DNA of 64,000 bases from Rutidosis leptorrhynchoides. Lineage: Eukaryota > Streptophyta > Magnoliopsida > Asterales > Asteraceae. The stretch is taken from assembly GCF_046630445.1 (NCBI RefSeq), contig NC_092341.1, forward strand, positions 34,265,501-34,329,500, written 5' to 3'. Position 1 is the first letter of the stretch. Each line of letters opens with the position of its first letter. Positions 11,119-22,338 of the stretch are shown one piece after another. Made by a program: the position numbers and the translations under genes. The notes beneath the pieces were generated by a model. The model ran no database searches. It had not been told where the DNA came from and saw only the letters and a list, made by a program, of their open reading frames with translations.

Positions 11119-14100
11119 TTAAGCTGTTGAAGGTGTTGACGAATCTTCTGGAAATAGATGCGGGTATTTCTTCTTCATCTGATCTTCACGCTCCCAGGTG
11201 AACTCGGGTCCTCTACGAGCATTCCATCGAACCTTAACAATTGGTATCTTGTTTTGCTTAAGTCTTTTAACCTCACGATCCATTATTTCGACGGGTTCTT
11301 CGATGAATTGAAGTTTTTCGTTGATTTGGATTTCATCTAACGGAATAGTGAGATCTTCTTTAGCAAAACATTTCTTTAAATTCGAGACGTGGAAAGTGTT
11401 ATGTACAGCCGCGAGTTGTTGAGGTAACTCTAGTCGGTAAGCTACTGGTCCGACACGATCAATAATCTTGAATGGTCCAATATACCTTGGATTTAATTTC
11501 CCTCGTTTACCAAATCGAACAACGCCTTTCCAAGGTGAAACTTTAAGCATGACCATCTCTCCAATTTCAAATTCTATATCTTTTCTTTTAATGTCAGCGT
11601 AGCTCTTTTGTCGACTTTGGGCGGTTTTCAACCGTTGTTGAATTTGGATGATCTTCTCGGTAGTTTCTTGTATAATCTCCGGACCCGTAATCTGTCTATC
11701 CCCCACCTCACTCCAACAAATCGGAGACCTGCACTTTCTACCATAAAGTGCTTCAAACGGCGCCATCTCAATGCTTGAATGGTAGCTGTTGTTGTAGGAA
11801 AATTCTGCTAACGGTAGATGTCGATCCCAACTGTTTCCGAAATCACTAACACATGCTCGTAGCATGTCTTCAAGCGTTTGTATCGTCCTTTCGCTCTGCC
11901 CATCAGTTTGTGGATGATAGGCAGTACTCATGTCTAGACGAGTTCCTAATGCTTGCTGTAATGTCTGCCAGAATCTTGAAATAAATCTGCCATCCCTATC
12001 AGAGATAATAGAGATTGGTATTCCATGTCTGGAGATGACTTCCTTCAAATACAGTCGTGCTAACTTCTCCATCTTGTCATCTTCTCTTATTGGCAAGAAG
12101 TGTGCTGATTTGGTGAGACGGTCAACTATTACCCAAATAGTATCAAAACCACTTGCAGTCCTTGGCAATTTAGTGATGAAATCCATGGTAATGTTTTCCC
12201 ATTTCCATTTCGGGATTTCGGGTTGTTGAAGTAGACCTGATGGTTTCTGATGCTCAGCTTTGACCTTAGAACACGTCAAACATTCTCCTACGTATTTAGC
12301 AACATCGGCTTTCATACCCGGCCACCAAAAATGTTTCTTGAGATCCTTGTACATCTTCCCCGTTCCAGGATGTATTGAGTATCTGGTTTTATGAGCTTCT
12401 CTAAGTACCATTTCTCTCATATCTCCAAATTTTGGTACCCAAATCCTTTCAGCCCTATACCGGGTTCCGTCTTCCCGAATATTAAGATGCTTCTCCGATC
12501 CTTTGGGTATTTCATCCTTTAAATTTCCCTCTTTTAAAACTCCTTGTTGCGCCTCCTTTATTTGAGTAGTAATGTTATTATGAATCATTATATTCATAGA
12601 TTTTACTCGAATGGGTTCTCTATCCTTCCTGCTCAAGGCATCGGCTACCACATTTGCCTTCCCCGGGTGGTAACGAATCTCAAAATCGTAATCATTCAAT
12701 AATTCAATCCACCTACGCTGCCTCATATTCAGTTGTTTCTGATTAAATATGTGTTGAAGACTTTTGTGGTCGGTATATATAATACTTTTGACCCCATATA
12801 AGTAGTGCCTCCAAGTCTTTAATGCAAAAACAACCGCGCCTAATTCCAAATCATGCGTCGTATAATTTTGTTCGTGAATCTTCAATTGTCTAGACGCATA
12901 AGCAATCACCTTCGTTCGTTGCATTAATACACAACCGAGACCTTGCTTTGATGCGTCACAATAAATCACAAAATCATCATTCCCTTCAGGCAATGACAAT
13001 ATAGGTGCCGTAGTTAGCTTTTTCTTCAATAACTGAAACGCTTTCTCTTGTTCATCATTCCATTCAAATTTCTTCCCTTTATGCGTTAATGCAGTCAAGG
13101 GTTTTGCTATTCTAGAAAAGTCTTGGATGAACCTTCTGTAGTAACCAGCTAGTCCTAAAAACTGGCGTATGTGTTTCGGAGTTTTCGGGGTTTCCCACTT
13201 TTCAACAGTTTCTATCTTTGCCGGATCCACATTAATACCTTCTTTGTTCACTATGTGACCGAGGAATTGAACTTCTTCCAACCAAAATGCACACTTTGAA
13301 AACTTAGCGTACAATTCTTCCTTCCTCAATACTTCTAACACCTTTCTCAAATGTTCACCGTGTTCTTGGTCATTCTTTGAGTAAATAAGTATGTCATCAA
13401 TGAAAACAATGACAAACTTGTCAAGGTATGGTCCACACACTCGGTTCATAAGGTCCATGAACACAGCTGGTGCATTAGTTAAACCAAACGGCATGACCAT
13501 AAACTCGTAATGACCGTAACGTGTTCTGAAAGCAGTCTTTGGAATATCATCTTCTTTCACCCGCATTTGATGATACCCGGAACGTAAGTCAATCTTTGAA
13601 TAAACAGACGAGCCTTGTAGTTGATCAAATAAGTCGTCGATTCTCGGTAGTGGGTAGCGGTTCTTGATGGTAAGTTTGTTCAACTCTCGGTAGTCGATAC
13701 ACAACCTGAATGTACCATCTTTCTTCTTGACAAACAAAACAGGAGCTCCCCACGGTGATGTGCTTGGTCGAATGAAACCACGCTCTAAAAGTTCTTGTAA
13801 TTGGCTTTGCAGTTCTTTCATCTCGCTGGGTGCAAGTCTGTAAGGAGCACGAGCTATTGGTGCAGCTCCTGGTACAAGATATATTTGAAATTCAACGGAT
13901 CGATGTGGGGGTAATCCCGGTAATTCTTTCGGAAATACATCAGGAAATTCTTTTGCGACGGGAACATCATTGATGCTCTTTTCTTCAGTTTGTACTTTCT
14001 CGACGTGTGCTAGAACAGCATAGCAACCTTTTCTTATTAGTTTTTGTGCCTTCAAATTACTAATAAGATGTAGCTTCGTGTTGCCCTTTTCTCCGTACAC

Positions 14101-15684
14101 CATTAAGGGTTTTCCTTTTTCTCGTATAATGCGAATTGCATTTTTGTAACAAACGATCTCCGCTTTCACTTCTTTCAACCAGTCCATACCGATTATCACA
14201 TCAAAACTCCCTAACTCTACTGGTATCAAATCAATCTTAAATGTTTCGCTAACCAGTTTAATTTCTCGATTCCGACATATATTATCTGCTGAAATTAATT
14301 TACCATTTGCTAATTCGAGTAAAAATTTACTATCCAAAGGCGTCAATGGACAACTTAATTTAGCACAAAAATCTCTACTCATATAGCTTCTATCCGCACC
14401 CGAATCAAATAAAACGTAAGCAGATTTATTGTCAATAAGAAACGTACCCGTAACAAGCTCCGGGTCTTCCTGTGCCTCTGCCGCATTAATATTGAAAACT
14501 CTTCCACGGCCTTGTCCATTCGTGTTCTCCTGGTTCGGGCAATTTCTAATAATGTGGCCCGGTTTTCCACATTTATAACAAACTACATTGGCATAACTTG
14601 CTCCGACACTACTTGCTCCGCCATTACTCGTTCCGACACCATTTGTTCCTTTCGTTCTATTAACCCCTGGTCCGTAGACCTCACACTTCGCCGCGCTATG
14701 ACCATTTCTTTTACACTTGTTGCAAAATTTGGTGCAGAACCCCGAGTGATTCTTTTCACACCTTTGGCATAGCTGCTTCTGATTGTTGTTGTTGTTGCGG
14801 TTATTATTGTTGTTGGGATGATTGTTGTAGTTGCTGTTGTTGTTGTTGTTGGGCCGTTTGTTGTAGTTGCGATTGATGTTGCGATTGTTGGGATAATTGT
14901 TGCGATTATTGTTGTAATTGCTGTTGTTGTTGTATTGGTGATTCTTATCACCGTTTTCCTCCCACTTTCTTTTGACTTGCTTCACATTGGCCTCTTCAGC
15001 AGTCTGTTCTTTAATTCTTTCTTCAATTTGGTTCACGAGTTTGTGAGCCATTCTACATGCCTGTTGTATGGAGGCGGGCTCGTGTGAACTTATATCTTCT
15101 TGGATTCTTTCCGGTAATCCTTTCACAAACGCGTCGATCTTCTCTTCCTCATCTTCGAATGCTCCCGGACACAATAGGCACAATTCTGTGAATCGTCTTT
15201 CGTACGTGGTAATATCAAATCCTTGGGTTCGTAACCCTCTAAGTTCTGTCTTGAGCTTATTGACCTCGGTTCTGGGACGGTACTTCTCGTTCATCAAGTG
15301 CTTGAATGCTGACCACGGTAGTGCGTATGCATCATCTTGTCCCACTTGCTCTAGATAGGTATTCCACCATGTTAACGCAGAACCTGTGAAGGTATGCGTA
15401 GCGTACTTTACTTTGTCCTCTTCAGTACACTTACTTATGGCAAACACCGATTCGACCTTCTCGGTCCACCGTTTCAATCCGATCGGTCCTTCGGTTCCAT
15501 CAAATTCCAAAGGTTTGCAGGCAGTGAATTCTTTGTAGGTGCTTCCTACACGATTTCCTGTACTGCTAGATCCAAGGTTATTGTTGGTATGTAGCGCAGC
15601 CTGTACTGCGGCTATGTTTGAAGCTAGAAAAGTACGGAATTCCTCTTCATTCATATTCACGGTGTGTCGAGTAGTCGGTGCCAT
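11119..15684 (-). CDS. Tekay gag-pol polyprotein, intact
   Basis: A single 1,521-codon ORF encoding capsid and all replication enzymes. From Met 15684 the order is: Retrotrans_gag region (about 45-230), an Asn-rich low-complexity linker (about 255-310), Cys knuckles near 306-330 and [14 protein letters not shown] near 367, protease DSGA (Asp 427), RT (Asp 699 in [12 protein letters not shown] 763-764), RNase H (Asp 910 in YCDAS), integrase zinc region (about 1,100-1,145), catalytic Asp 1168, Asp 1229 and Glu 1265, and a chromodomain-like C-terminus (about 1,465-1,512). An in-frame ATG at 15720 adds 12 residues; I prefer 15684 because MAPTTRH looks like a usual Gypsy gag start. No stops or frameshifts, so it can plausibly act in cis or trans. 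Confidence 0.95.
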   Translation of the reverse strand: MAPTTRHTVNMNEEEFRTFLASNIAAVQAALHTNNNLGSSSTGNRVGSTYKEFTACKPLEFDGTEGPIGLKRWTEKVESVFAISKCTEEDKVKYATHTFTGSALTWWNTYLEQVGQDDAYALPWSAFKHLMNEKYRPRTEVNKLKTELRGLRTQGFDITTYERRFTELCLLCPGAFEDEEEKIDAFVKGLPERIQEDISSHEPASIQQACRMAHKLVNQIEERIKEQTAEEANVKQVKRKWEENGDKNHQYNNNSNYNNNRNNYPNNRNINRNYNKRPNNNNNSNYNNHPNNNNNRNNNNNQKQLCQRCEKNHSGFCTKFCNKCKRNGHSAAKCEVYGPGVNRTKGTNGVGTSNGGASSVGASYANVVCYKCGKPGHIIRNCPNQENTNGQGRGRVFNINAAEAQEDPELVTGTFLIDNKSAYVLFDSGADRSYMSRDFCAKLSCPLTPLDSKFLLELANGKLISADNICRNREIKLVSETFKIDLIPVELGSFDVIIGMDWLKEVKAEIVCYKNAIRIIREKGKPLMVYGEKGNTKLHLISNLKAQKLIRKGCYAVLAHVEKVQTEEKSINDVPVAKEFPDVFPKELPGLPPHRSVEFQIYLVPGAAPIARAPYRLAPSEMKELQSQLQELLERGFIRPSTSPWGAPVLFVKKKDGTFRLCIDYRELNKLTIKNRYPLPRIDDLFDQLQGSSVYSKIDLRSGYHQMRVKEDDIPKTAFRTRYGHYEFMVMPFGLTNAPAVFMDLMNRVCGPYLDKFVIVFIDDILIYSKNDQEHGEHLRKVLEVLRKEELYAKFSKCAFWLEEVQFLGHIVNKEGINVDPAKIETVEKWETPKTPKHIRQFLGLAGYYRRFIQDFSRIAKPLTALTHKGKKFEWNDEQEKAFQLLKKKLTTAPILSLPEGNDDFVIYCDASKQGLGCVLMQRTKVIAYASRQLKIHEQNYTTHDLELGAVVFALKTWRHYLYGVKSIIYTDHKSLQHIFNQKQLNMRQRRWIELLNDYDFEIRYHPGKANVVADALSRKDREPIRVKSMNIMIHNNITTQIKEAQQGVLKEGNLKDEIPKGSEKHLNIREDGTRYRAERIWVPKFGDMREMVLREAHKTRYSIHPGTGKMYKDLKKHFWWPGMKADVAKYVGECLTCSKVKAEHQKPSGLLQQPEIPKWKWENITMDFITKLPRTASGFDTIWVIVDRLTKSAHFLPIREDDKMEKLARLYLKEVISRHGIPISIISDRDGRFISRFWQTLQQALGTRLDMSTAYHPQTDGQSERTIQTLEDMLRACVSDFGNSWDRHLPLAEFSYNNSYHSSIEMAPFEALYGRKCRSPICWSEVGDRQITGPEIIQETTEKIIQIQQRLKTAQSRQKSYADIKRKDIEFEIGEMVMLKVSPWKGVVRFGKRGKLNPRYIGPFKIIDRVGPVAYRLELPQQLAAVHNTFHVSNLKKCFAKEDLTIPLDEIQINEKLQFIEEPVEIMDREVKRLKQNKIPIVKVRWNARRGPEFTWEREDQMKKKYPHLFPEDSSTPSTA

Positions 15685-15824
15685 TTCCTTCAAAATAGTT
15701 AAATGGAACAAGTTAATCATACAGAATATTAAGAGTAGTTAATAGTATTTCGTAGCATAATATGAACTCATTTATAAAAGCTTTTTCTTCATATTAGCGT
15801 TTTATAAGTTTAAATTCGGGTAGT

Positions 15825-15835
15825 ACCTACCCGTT
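15825..15835 (-). other. Internal PPT copy before gag
   Basis: acctacccgttaa here is identical to the terminal PPT core at 11086-11098. It lies between the F-box ORF stop (16026) and the gag start (15684). Such a site could prime a second plus strand or be a scar of how the accessory module was joined; both are inferences. Confidence 0.6.
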
Positions 15836-16025
15836 AAGTTCATACTTAGTAGCTAATATACAATTCAACTACTACAATTCTATATGAAAAACTGATTATA
15901 ATAATATTTCGCGTTCAAACTTTTATACAATATTTTACAAACTTACAATACCGCTTATTTTACATAAAGCATGAAATATAGCACACAATAACTTTGATAC
16001 AAGATAGTTGTGAAGATAATTCTAG

Positions 16026-16709
16026 CTAGTACACAAGTCGTTCAGCAAAGGCAATAAAGACACGTAATTCATACGTCCAGAAACAAGTCATGCATTCTGG
16101 TTTTACTAGGACTACTTCCCATCCTTGGTCTTGTGCAACATAACCGTTATGGCCGTTGATAAGATAGTGTGTTGTAACGTCGTCAAAGGGACGAGGGTTA
16201 CGTAATGTCCAACAGTCCCGTAATAATCTAAAAACCTCATTTCTTACCCCAATTACTGACTCCGTCACTTGTGGAAACGTTTTGTTTAATAGTTGTAGCC
16301 CGATGTTCTTGTTCTCACTTTGGTGAGAAGCGAACATTACTAATCCGTAAGCATAACATGCTTCTTTATGTTGCATGTTAGCCGCTTTTTCTAAATCACG
16401 AAGTCCAATATTCGGATATATTGAGTCAAAATAATTTCTTAATCCGTTGCGTAAAATAGCATTTGGGTTCCCCGCAATATATGCGTCAAAGTAAACACAT
16501 CGTAACTTATGGGTTTCCCAATGTGATATCCCCCATCTTTCAAACGAAAGTCTCTTATAAACCAAGACATTCTTGGAACGTTCTTCGAATGTCTTACAAA
16601 CTGATCTCGCCTTAAATAGTTGTGCCGAAGAATTCTGGCCGACTCTAGACAAGATTTCATCAATCATGTCTCCGGGTAGGTCTCTTAAAATATTGGGTTG
16701 TCTATCCAT
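16026..16709 (-). CDS. F-box protein (At2g35280-like) carried by Tekay
   Basis: A 227-residue intact ORF on the same strand as gag-pol. Residues about 10-55 fit an F-box (LPGDMIDEILSRVG, SSAQLFKARSVCKTF), which in cells binds SKP1 in SCF ubiquitin ligases. The rest resembles plant F-box proteins of the At2g35280 type: a Cys-containing segment, GNPNAILRNGLRNYF, then a Sel1-like helical repeat (GLRDLEKAANMQHKEACYAYG). It starts 136 bases after the acidic ORF and ends 190 bases before the internal PPT copy. There is no intron, which fits capture through an RNA intermediate or an intronless parent. Its target and expression route (splicing, re-initiation or its own promoter) cannot be seen. Confidence 0.75.
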   Translation of the reverse strand: MDRQPNILRDLPGDMIDEILSRVGQNSSAQLFKARSVCKTFEERSKNVLVYKRLSFERWGISHWETHKLRCVYFDAYIAGNPNAILRNGLRNYFDSIYPNIGLRDLEKAANMQHKEACYAYGLVMFASHQSENKNIGLQLLNKTFPQVTESVIGVRNEVFRLLRDCWTLRNPRPFDDVTTHYLINGHNGYVAQDQGWEVVLVKPECMTCFWTYELRVFIAFAERLVY

Positions 16710-16845
16710 TTTGTGTTTTTAAACTGTAAAATAGACAAGAGTTAGATTCATAAAAAAATACTTATTAATACAAGCAATTTTTACATATATCATAAAGCAT
16801 AAGAACACTATATTCCATATATTACACCACACGAATACAACTATC

Positions 16846-17460
16846 TTATTCCGACTCGCTCGTTTCTTCTTCTTCGGTTTTGGTTCGTTTTGCCAAGTTT
16901 CTAGGGATATATGATGTTCCCCTAATACGAGCCGTCGTTGTCCACATTGGTTTAGAAAAACCTGGTGGTTTAGAGGTTCCCGGGTCATTGTTACAACTTA
17001 AGGACTTCGGGGGTTGACGATACATATAAAGTTCATCGGGGTTGGAATTAGATTTCTCTATTTTTATGCCCTTTCCCTTATTATTTTCTTTTGCTTTTTT
17101 AAATTCAGTTGGGGTAATTTCTATAACATCATCGGAATTCTCGTCGGAATCCGATTCATCGGAGAATTGGTAATCCTCCCAATATTTTGCTTCCTTGGCG
17201 GAAACACCATTGACCATAATTAACTTTGGTCGGTTGGTTGAGGATTTTCTTTTACTTAACCGTTTTATTATTTCCCCCACCGGTTCTATTTCTTCATCCG
17301 GTTCCGATTCTTCTTCCGGTTCCGATTCTTCTTCCGGTTCCGACTCTTCTTCCGGTTCCTCTTCGGGAACTTGTGAATCAGTCCAAAAATCATTCCAATT
17401 TACATTTGACTCTTCATTATTATTAGGTGAGTCAATGGGACTTGTTCTAGAGGTAGACAT
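16846..17460 (-). CDS. Acidic repeat protein, first ORF of Tekay element
   Basis: A 204-residue ORF, the first after the PBS. The N-terminus is Ser/Asn rich. Residues about 33-60 are four diverged copies of SEPEEE encoded by an 18-bp tandem repeat, followed by a basic KRLSKRKSS patch that could be a nuclear signal. The middle is acidic (SDESDSDENSDD), a lysine-rich KGKGIKIEK follows, and the end is TEEEETSESE. No family recognised. Charge pattern resembles chromatin- or nucleic-acid-associated disordered proteins, but that is only an impression. It occupies the same place as the 148-codon ORF of the non-autonomous relatives without visible similarity. Confidence 0.65.
   Translation of the reverse strand: MSTSRTSPIDSPNNNEESNVNWNDFWTDSQVPEEEPEEESEPEEESEPEEESEPDEEIEPVGEIIKRLSKRKSSTNRPKLIMVNGVSAKEAKYWEDYQFSDESDSDENSDDVIEITPTEFKKAKENNKGKGIKIEKSNSNPDELYMYRQPPKSLSCNNDPGTSKPPGFSKPMWTTTARIRGTSYIPRNLAKRTKTEEEETSESE
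17282..17353 (-). repeat. 18-bp coding tandem repeat, about four units
   Basis: Units at 17300-17317 and 17318-17335 are identical (ggttccgattcttcttcc); 17336-17353 has one change and 17282-17299 is more diverged. It encodes the SEPEEE repeats of the acidic ORF and can expand or contract without a frameshift. Confidence 0.8.
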
Positions 17461-17568
17461 CTATCACATAATATCAAACACGTTAAGAGATTAATATATC
17501 ACATAATATTCATATGTTAAAAATATATAGTTTCCAACAAAAATGTTAAGCAATCATTTTTAAAGAAA

Positions 17569-17669
17569 ACACGGTCGAAGTCCAGACTCACTAATGCATC
17601 CTAACAAACTCGATAAGACACACTAATGCAAATTTTCTGGTTCTCTAAGACCAACGCTCTGATACCAAC
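17569..17669 (-). other. Conserved 5' leader block of the Tekay element
   Basis: 101 bases shared with 2581-2680 and 53690-53790 (acacggtcgaagtccagact, then atcctaac, acactaatgca and the PBS). Similarity is higher here than in the LTRs next door. Confidence 0.7.
17656..17667 (-). other. Tekay primer-binding site
   Basis: Minus-strand tggtatcagagc, two bases from the LTR, complementary to the initiator tRNA-Met 3' end. Confidence 0.88.
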
Positions 17670-20600
17670 TGAAATGTCCCGTTCTTATTGATTAAAAACG
17701 TTCCATATTAATTGATTTCGTTGCGAGGTTTTGACCTCTATATGAGACGTTTTTCAAAGACTGCATTCATTTTTAAACAAACCATAACCTTTATTTCATC
17801 AATAAAGGTTTAAAAAGCTTTACGTAGATTATCAAATAATGATAATCTAAAATATCCTGTTTACACACGACCATTACATAATGGTTTACAATACAAATAT
17901 GTTACAACAAAATAAGTTTCTTGAATGCAGTTTTTACACAATATCATACAAGCATGGACTCCAAATCTTGTCCTTATTTAAGTATGCGACAGCGGAAGCT
18001 CTTAATAATCACCTGAGAATAAACATGCTTAAAACGTCAACAAAAATGTTGGTGAGTTATAGGTTTAACCTATATATATCAAATCGTAACAATAGACCAC
18101 AAGATTTCATATTTCAATACACATCCCATACATAGAGATAAAAATCATTCATATGGTGAACACCTGGTAACCGACAATAACAAGATGCATATATAAGAAT
18201 ATCCCCATCATTCCGGGACACCCTTCGGATATGATATAAATTTCGAAGTACTAAAGCATCCGGTACTTTGGATGGGGTTTGTTAGGCCCAATAGATCTAT
18301 CTTTAGGATTCGCGTCAATTAGGGTGTCTGTTCCCTAATTCTTAGATTACCAGACTTAATAAAAAGGGGCATATTCGATTTCGATAATTCAACCATAGAA
18401 TGTAGTTTCACGTACTTGTGTCTATTTTGTAAATCATTTATAAAACCTGCATGTATTCTCATCCCAAAAATATTAGATTTTAAAAGTGGGACTATAACTC
18501 ACTTTCACAGATTTTTACTTCGTCGGGAAGTAAGACTTGGCCACTGGTTGATTCACGAACCTATAACAATATATACATATATATCAAAGTATGTTCAAAA
18601 TATATTTACAACACTTTTAATATATTTTGATGTTTTAAGTTTATTAAGTCAGCTGTCCTCGTTAGTAACCTACAACTAGTTGTCCACAGTTAGATGTACA
18701 GAAATAAATCGATAAATATTATCTTGAATCAATCCACGACCCAGTGTATACGTATCTCAGTATTGATCACAACTCAAACTATATATATTTTGGAATCAAC
18801 CTCAACCCTGTATAGCTAACTCCAACATTCACATATAGAGTGTCTATGGTTGTTCCGAAATATATATAGATGTGTCGACATGATAGGTCGAAACATTGTA
18901 TACGTGTCTATGGTATCTCAAGATTACATAATATATAATACAAGTTGATTAAGTTATGGTTGGAATAGATTTGTTACAAATTTTCACGTAGCTAAAATGA
19001 GAAAAATTATCCAATCTTGTTTTACCCATAACTTCTTCATTTTAAATCCGTTTTAAGTGAATCAAATTGCTATGGTTTCATATTGAACTCTATTTTATGA
19101 ATCTAAACCAAAAAAGTATAGGTTTCTAGTCGGAAAAATAAGTTACAAGTCGTTTTTGTAAAGGTAGTCATTTCAGTCGAAAGAACGACGTCTAGATGAC
19201 CATTTTAGAAAACATACTTCCACTTTGAGTTTAACCATAATTTTTGGATATAGCTTCATGTTCATAATAAAAATCATTTTCTCAGAATAACAACTTTTAA
19301 ATCAAAGTTTATCATAGTTTTTAATTAACTAACCCAAAACAGCCCGCGGTGTTACTACGACGGCGTAAATCCGGTTTTACGGTGTTTTTCGTGTTTCCAG
19401 GTTTTAAATCATTAAGTTAGCATATCATATAGATATAGAACATGTGTTTAGTTGATTTTAAAAGTCAAGTTAGAAGGATTAACTTTTGTTTGCGAACAAG
19501 TTTAGAATTAACTAAACTATGTTCTAGTGATTACAAGTTTAAACCTTCGAATAAGATAGCTTTATATGTATGAATCGAATGATGTTATGAACATCATTAC
19601 TACCTTAAGTTCCTTGGATGAACCTACTGGAAAAGAGAAAAATGGATCTAGCTTCAATGGATCCTTGGATGGCTCAAAGTTCTTGAAGCAAAATCATGAC
19701 ACGAAAACAAGTTCAAGTAAGATCATCACTTGAAATAAGATTGTTATAGTTATAGAAATTGAACCAAAGTTTGAATATGATTATTACCTTGTATTAGAAT
19801 GATAACCTACTGTAAGAAACAAAGATTTCTTGAGGTTGGATGATCACCTTACAAGATTGGAAGTGAGCTAGCAAACTTGAAAGTATTCTTGATTTTATGA
19901 AACTAGAACTTTTGGAATTTATGAAGAACACTTAGAACTTGAAGATAGAACTTGAGAGAGTTCAATTAGATGAAGAAAATTGAAGAATGAAAGTGTTTGT
20001 AGGTGTTTTTGGTCGTTGGTGTATGGATTAGATATAAAGGATATGTAATTTTGTTTTCATGTAAATAAGTCATGAATGATTACTCATATTTTTGTAATCT
20101 TATGAGATATTTCATGCTAGTTGCCAAATGATGGTTCCCACATGTGTTAGGTGACTCACATGGGCTGCTAAGAGCTGATCATTGGAGTGTATATACCAAT
20201 AGTACATACATCTAAAAGTTGTGTATTGTACGAGTACGAATACGGGTGCATACGAGTAGAATTGTTGATGAAACTGAACGAGGATGTAATTGTAAGCATT
20301 TTTGTTAAGTAGAAGTATTTTGATAAGTGTATTGAAGTCTTTCAAAAGTGTATAAATACATATTAAAACACTACATGTATATACATTTTAACTGAGTCGT
20401 TAAGTCATCGTTAGTCGTTACATGTAAGTGTTGTTTTGAAACCTTTAGGTTAACGATCTTGTTAAATGTTGTTAACCCAATGTTTATAATATCAAATGAG
20501 ATTTTAAATTATTATATTATCATGATATTATCATGTATGAATATCTCTTAATATGATATATATACATTAAATGTCTTTACAACGATAATCGTTACATATA

Positions 20601-20919
20601 TGTCTCGTTTAAAAATCATTAAGTTAGTAGTCTTGTTTTTACATATGTAGTTCATTGTTAATATACTTAATGATATGTTTACTTATCATAGTATCATGTT
20701 AACTATATATATATCCATATATATGTCATCATATAGTTTTTACAAGTTTTAACGTTCGTGAATCACCGGTCAACTTGGGTGGTCAATTGTCTATATGAAA
20801 CATATTTCAATTAATCAAGTCTTAACAAGTTTGATTGCTTAACATGTTGGAAACATTTAATCATGTAAATATCAATCTCAATTAATATATATAAACATGG
20901 AAAAGTTCGGGTCACTACA
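17670..20919 (-). repeat. Tekay 5' LTR (3,250 bp)
   Basis: Near-identical partner of 7834-11083, ending at the PBS side at 17670. Transcription would start in this LTR near 20,000 on the minus strand, giving a long R-U5 before the PBS. Confidence 0.95.
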
Positions 20920-21276
20920 CCTGTCAGGAAAGCGATCACCAGTAGGAAGGCTTTCTAGTTTCACGGCCTAAGTTCCTTCTACGGTTTGCAATGTTCCACT
21001 TGAACAACTATACTCACAATTTTACTACTTACTAGTGTATGATTTTCTCAATGATTTGTTGTGTGTTTCTTGTGTTTTTGTGTGTCTTACAAGAAGAGTT
21101 TAACTCCCTATATATAGATACAATAGAGTACTTATTACCATGTACTACCAAAAGTATATAGTACTTATTACCTTTTTAAGTGTACTAAATGGTACTTATT
21201 ACCATTAGTGTACTACCAAGTAAATGGTGGGTCAAACACAATGAGTTTGTGGGTGTACTTCAAATAATATCCAACA
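20920..21276 (-). repeat. Copia 3' LTR, right piece
   Basis: It begins with the second cctgt (20920-20924) and then continues the LTR to ccaaca at 21276. With 7757-7833 it makes a 429-bp LTR homologous to 27643-28071. Confidence 0.9.
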
Positions 21277-21290
21277 TCTCCCACTCGCAC
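21277..21290 (-). other. Copia polypurine tract
   Basis: On the minus strand this reads gtgcgagtgggaga directly before the 3' LTR start, the expected place for plus-strand priming. Confidence 0.75.
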
Positions 21291-22338
21291 ACAAATGAAT
21301 TTGATATATATACTCAATATATATTTCGAGAAACTATTGTGTAATATGCAAACCATTCATACTGGGAACTAGATTGTGCGACCGGCATACATTGAGAGCT
21401 CATTTGCTATACATCTATTAGGAATATATAGCATCTCAATAAACTTGGAAAGAGTAGATTTAGTATGCAATATCCTAGATCATTAATCATATTAGTAACT
21501 CCTATGATCTCAGTTTTACTCATAAAACCCTTTTGTATTCACAATTATCATTTATCACTAAGACTTGTCACTAAGACAAAAGATAATTGGTCGACCAGTG
21601 AATACAAGTTAATGTGAACTTCAAATGATCTTCCCTTTTCTTAGAATCCATTGGCCTTCACTCAACTTGCTTTTCTAAGAACGTTCACCCAGGTTGAATC
21701 ACTCATAACCCTTAAGCAACGCCTTAACATAGCAAACATTAAACTAAGCTTCAAGAGACAAGAAAAAGTCATAAGGACATTAAATTGAGGTTACTAATAC
21801 CTCAAGGGACTCACATAACATAGAAGTAGAGATCGTTTATTCTATTTCTCTTTTTGGTCGTCTTGATCACATGTGTTATGAATCACATGCTGCAACATTT
21901 CTCCTTTCACAATGGAGGTATGTCTTTAAATCAATGTTGCACAGATGATAGTTCAAACATACTCAATGTTCAAAACTCGAGTTCACTTATCTACTCATAA
22001 AACTCTAAAGAACTCACATCTGGATACTCATGACAGATATGGTGAATTCTGAATATTCACATAATATTTGTACACTTACGAGTGTGGGGTCTAATTATCT
22101 CAATCTTGAGCTCTCAATTGTCACTAAAACAATATGCTTAATATACACCACTTTTCCATTTGTCACATGAAATGGAATTGATTACCCCATGTGAGTGGGC
22201 TAATCTTAAATCTGTCCGACATACTTTTCTTGATTCGCAACACAAAGAGCGAACAATAAAACAAGGATTTAAAAGAAAACTTATTGCATTGGATATAAAC
22301 AAAAATTTGTAAGTACATTTATTAAAATAGTACATTCA

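Larger units (their letters stand above)
7834..20919 (-). mobile_element. Full-length young Tekay chromovirus with two extra ORFs
   Basis: A complete Ty3/Gypsy element: TSD cctgt at 7829-7833 and 20920-20924, two 3,250-bp LTRs, PBS at 17656-17667, PPT at 11084-11100, and a single intact gag-pol. The LTRs differ at only three positions by eye (8422/18258, 8874/18710, 9254/19090), about 0.09%. This implies an insertion within tens of thousands of years if 1.3e-8 per site per year is assumed. Minus-strand order is LTR, PBS, acidic ORF, F-box ORF, internal PPT copy, gag-pol, PPT, LTR. The two 5' accessory ORFs are not part of standard Tekay elements. Confidence 0.95.

Noticed and set aside
14583-14951. 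Thr/Ile-rich and Val-rich ORFs opposite or out of frame with gag-pol
   Set aside because: They are shadow frames of the Asn-rich AAC/AAT linker of the Tekay gag.
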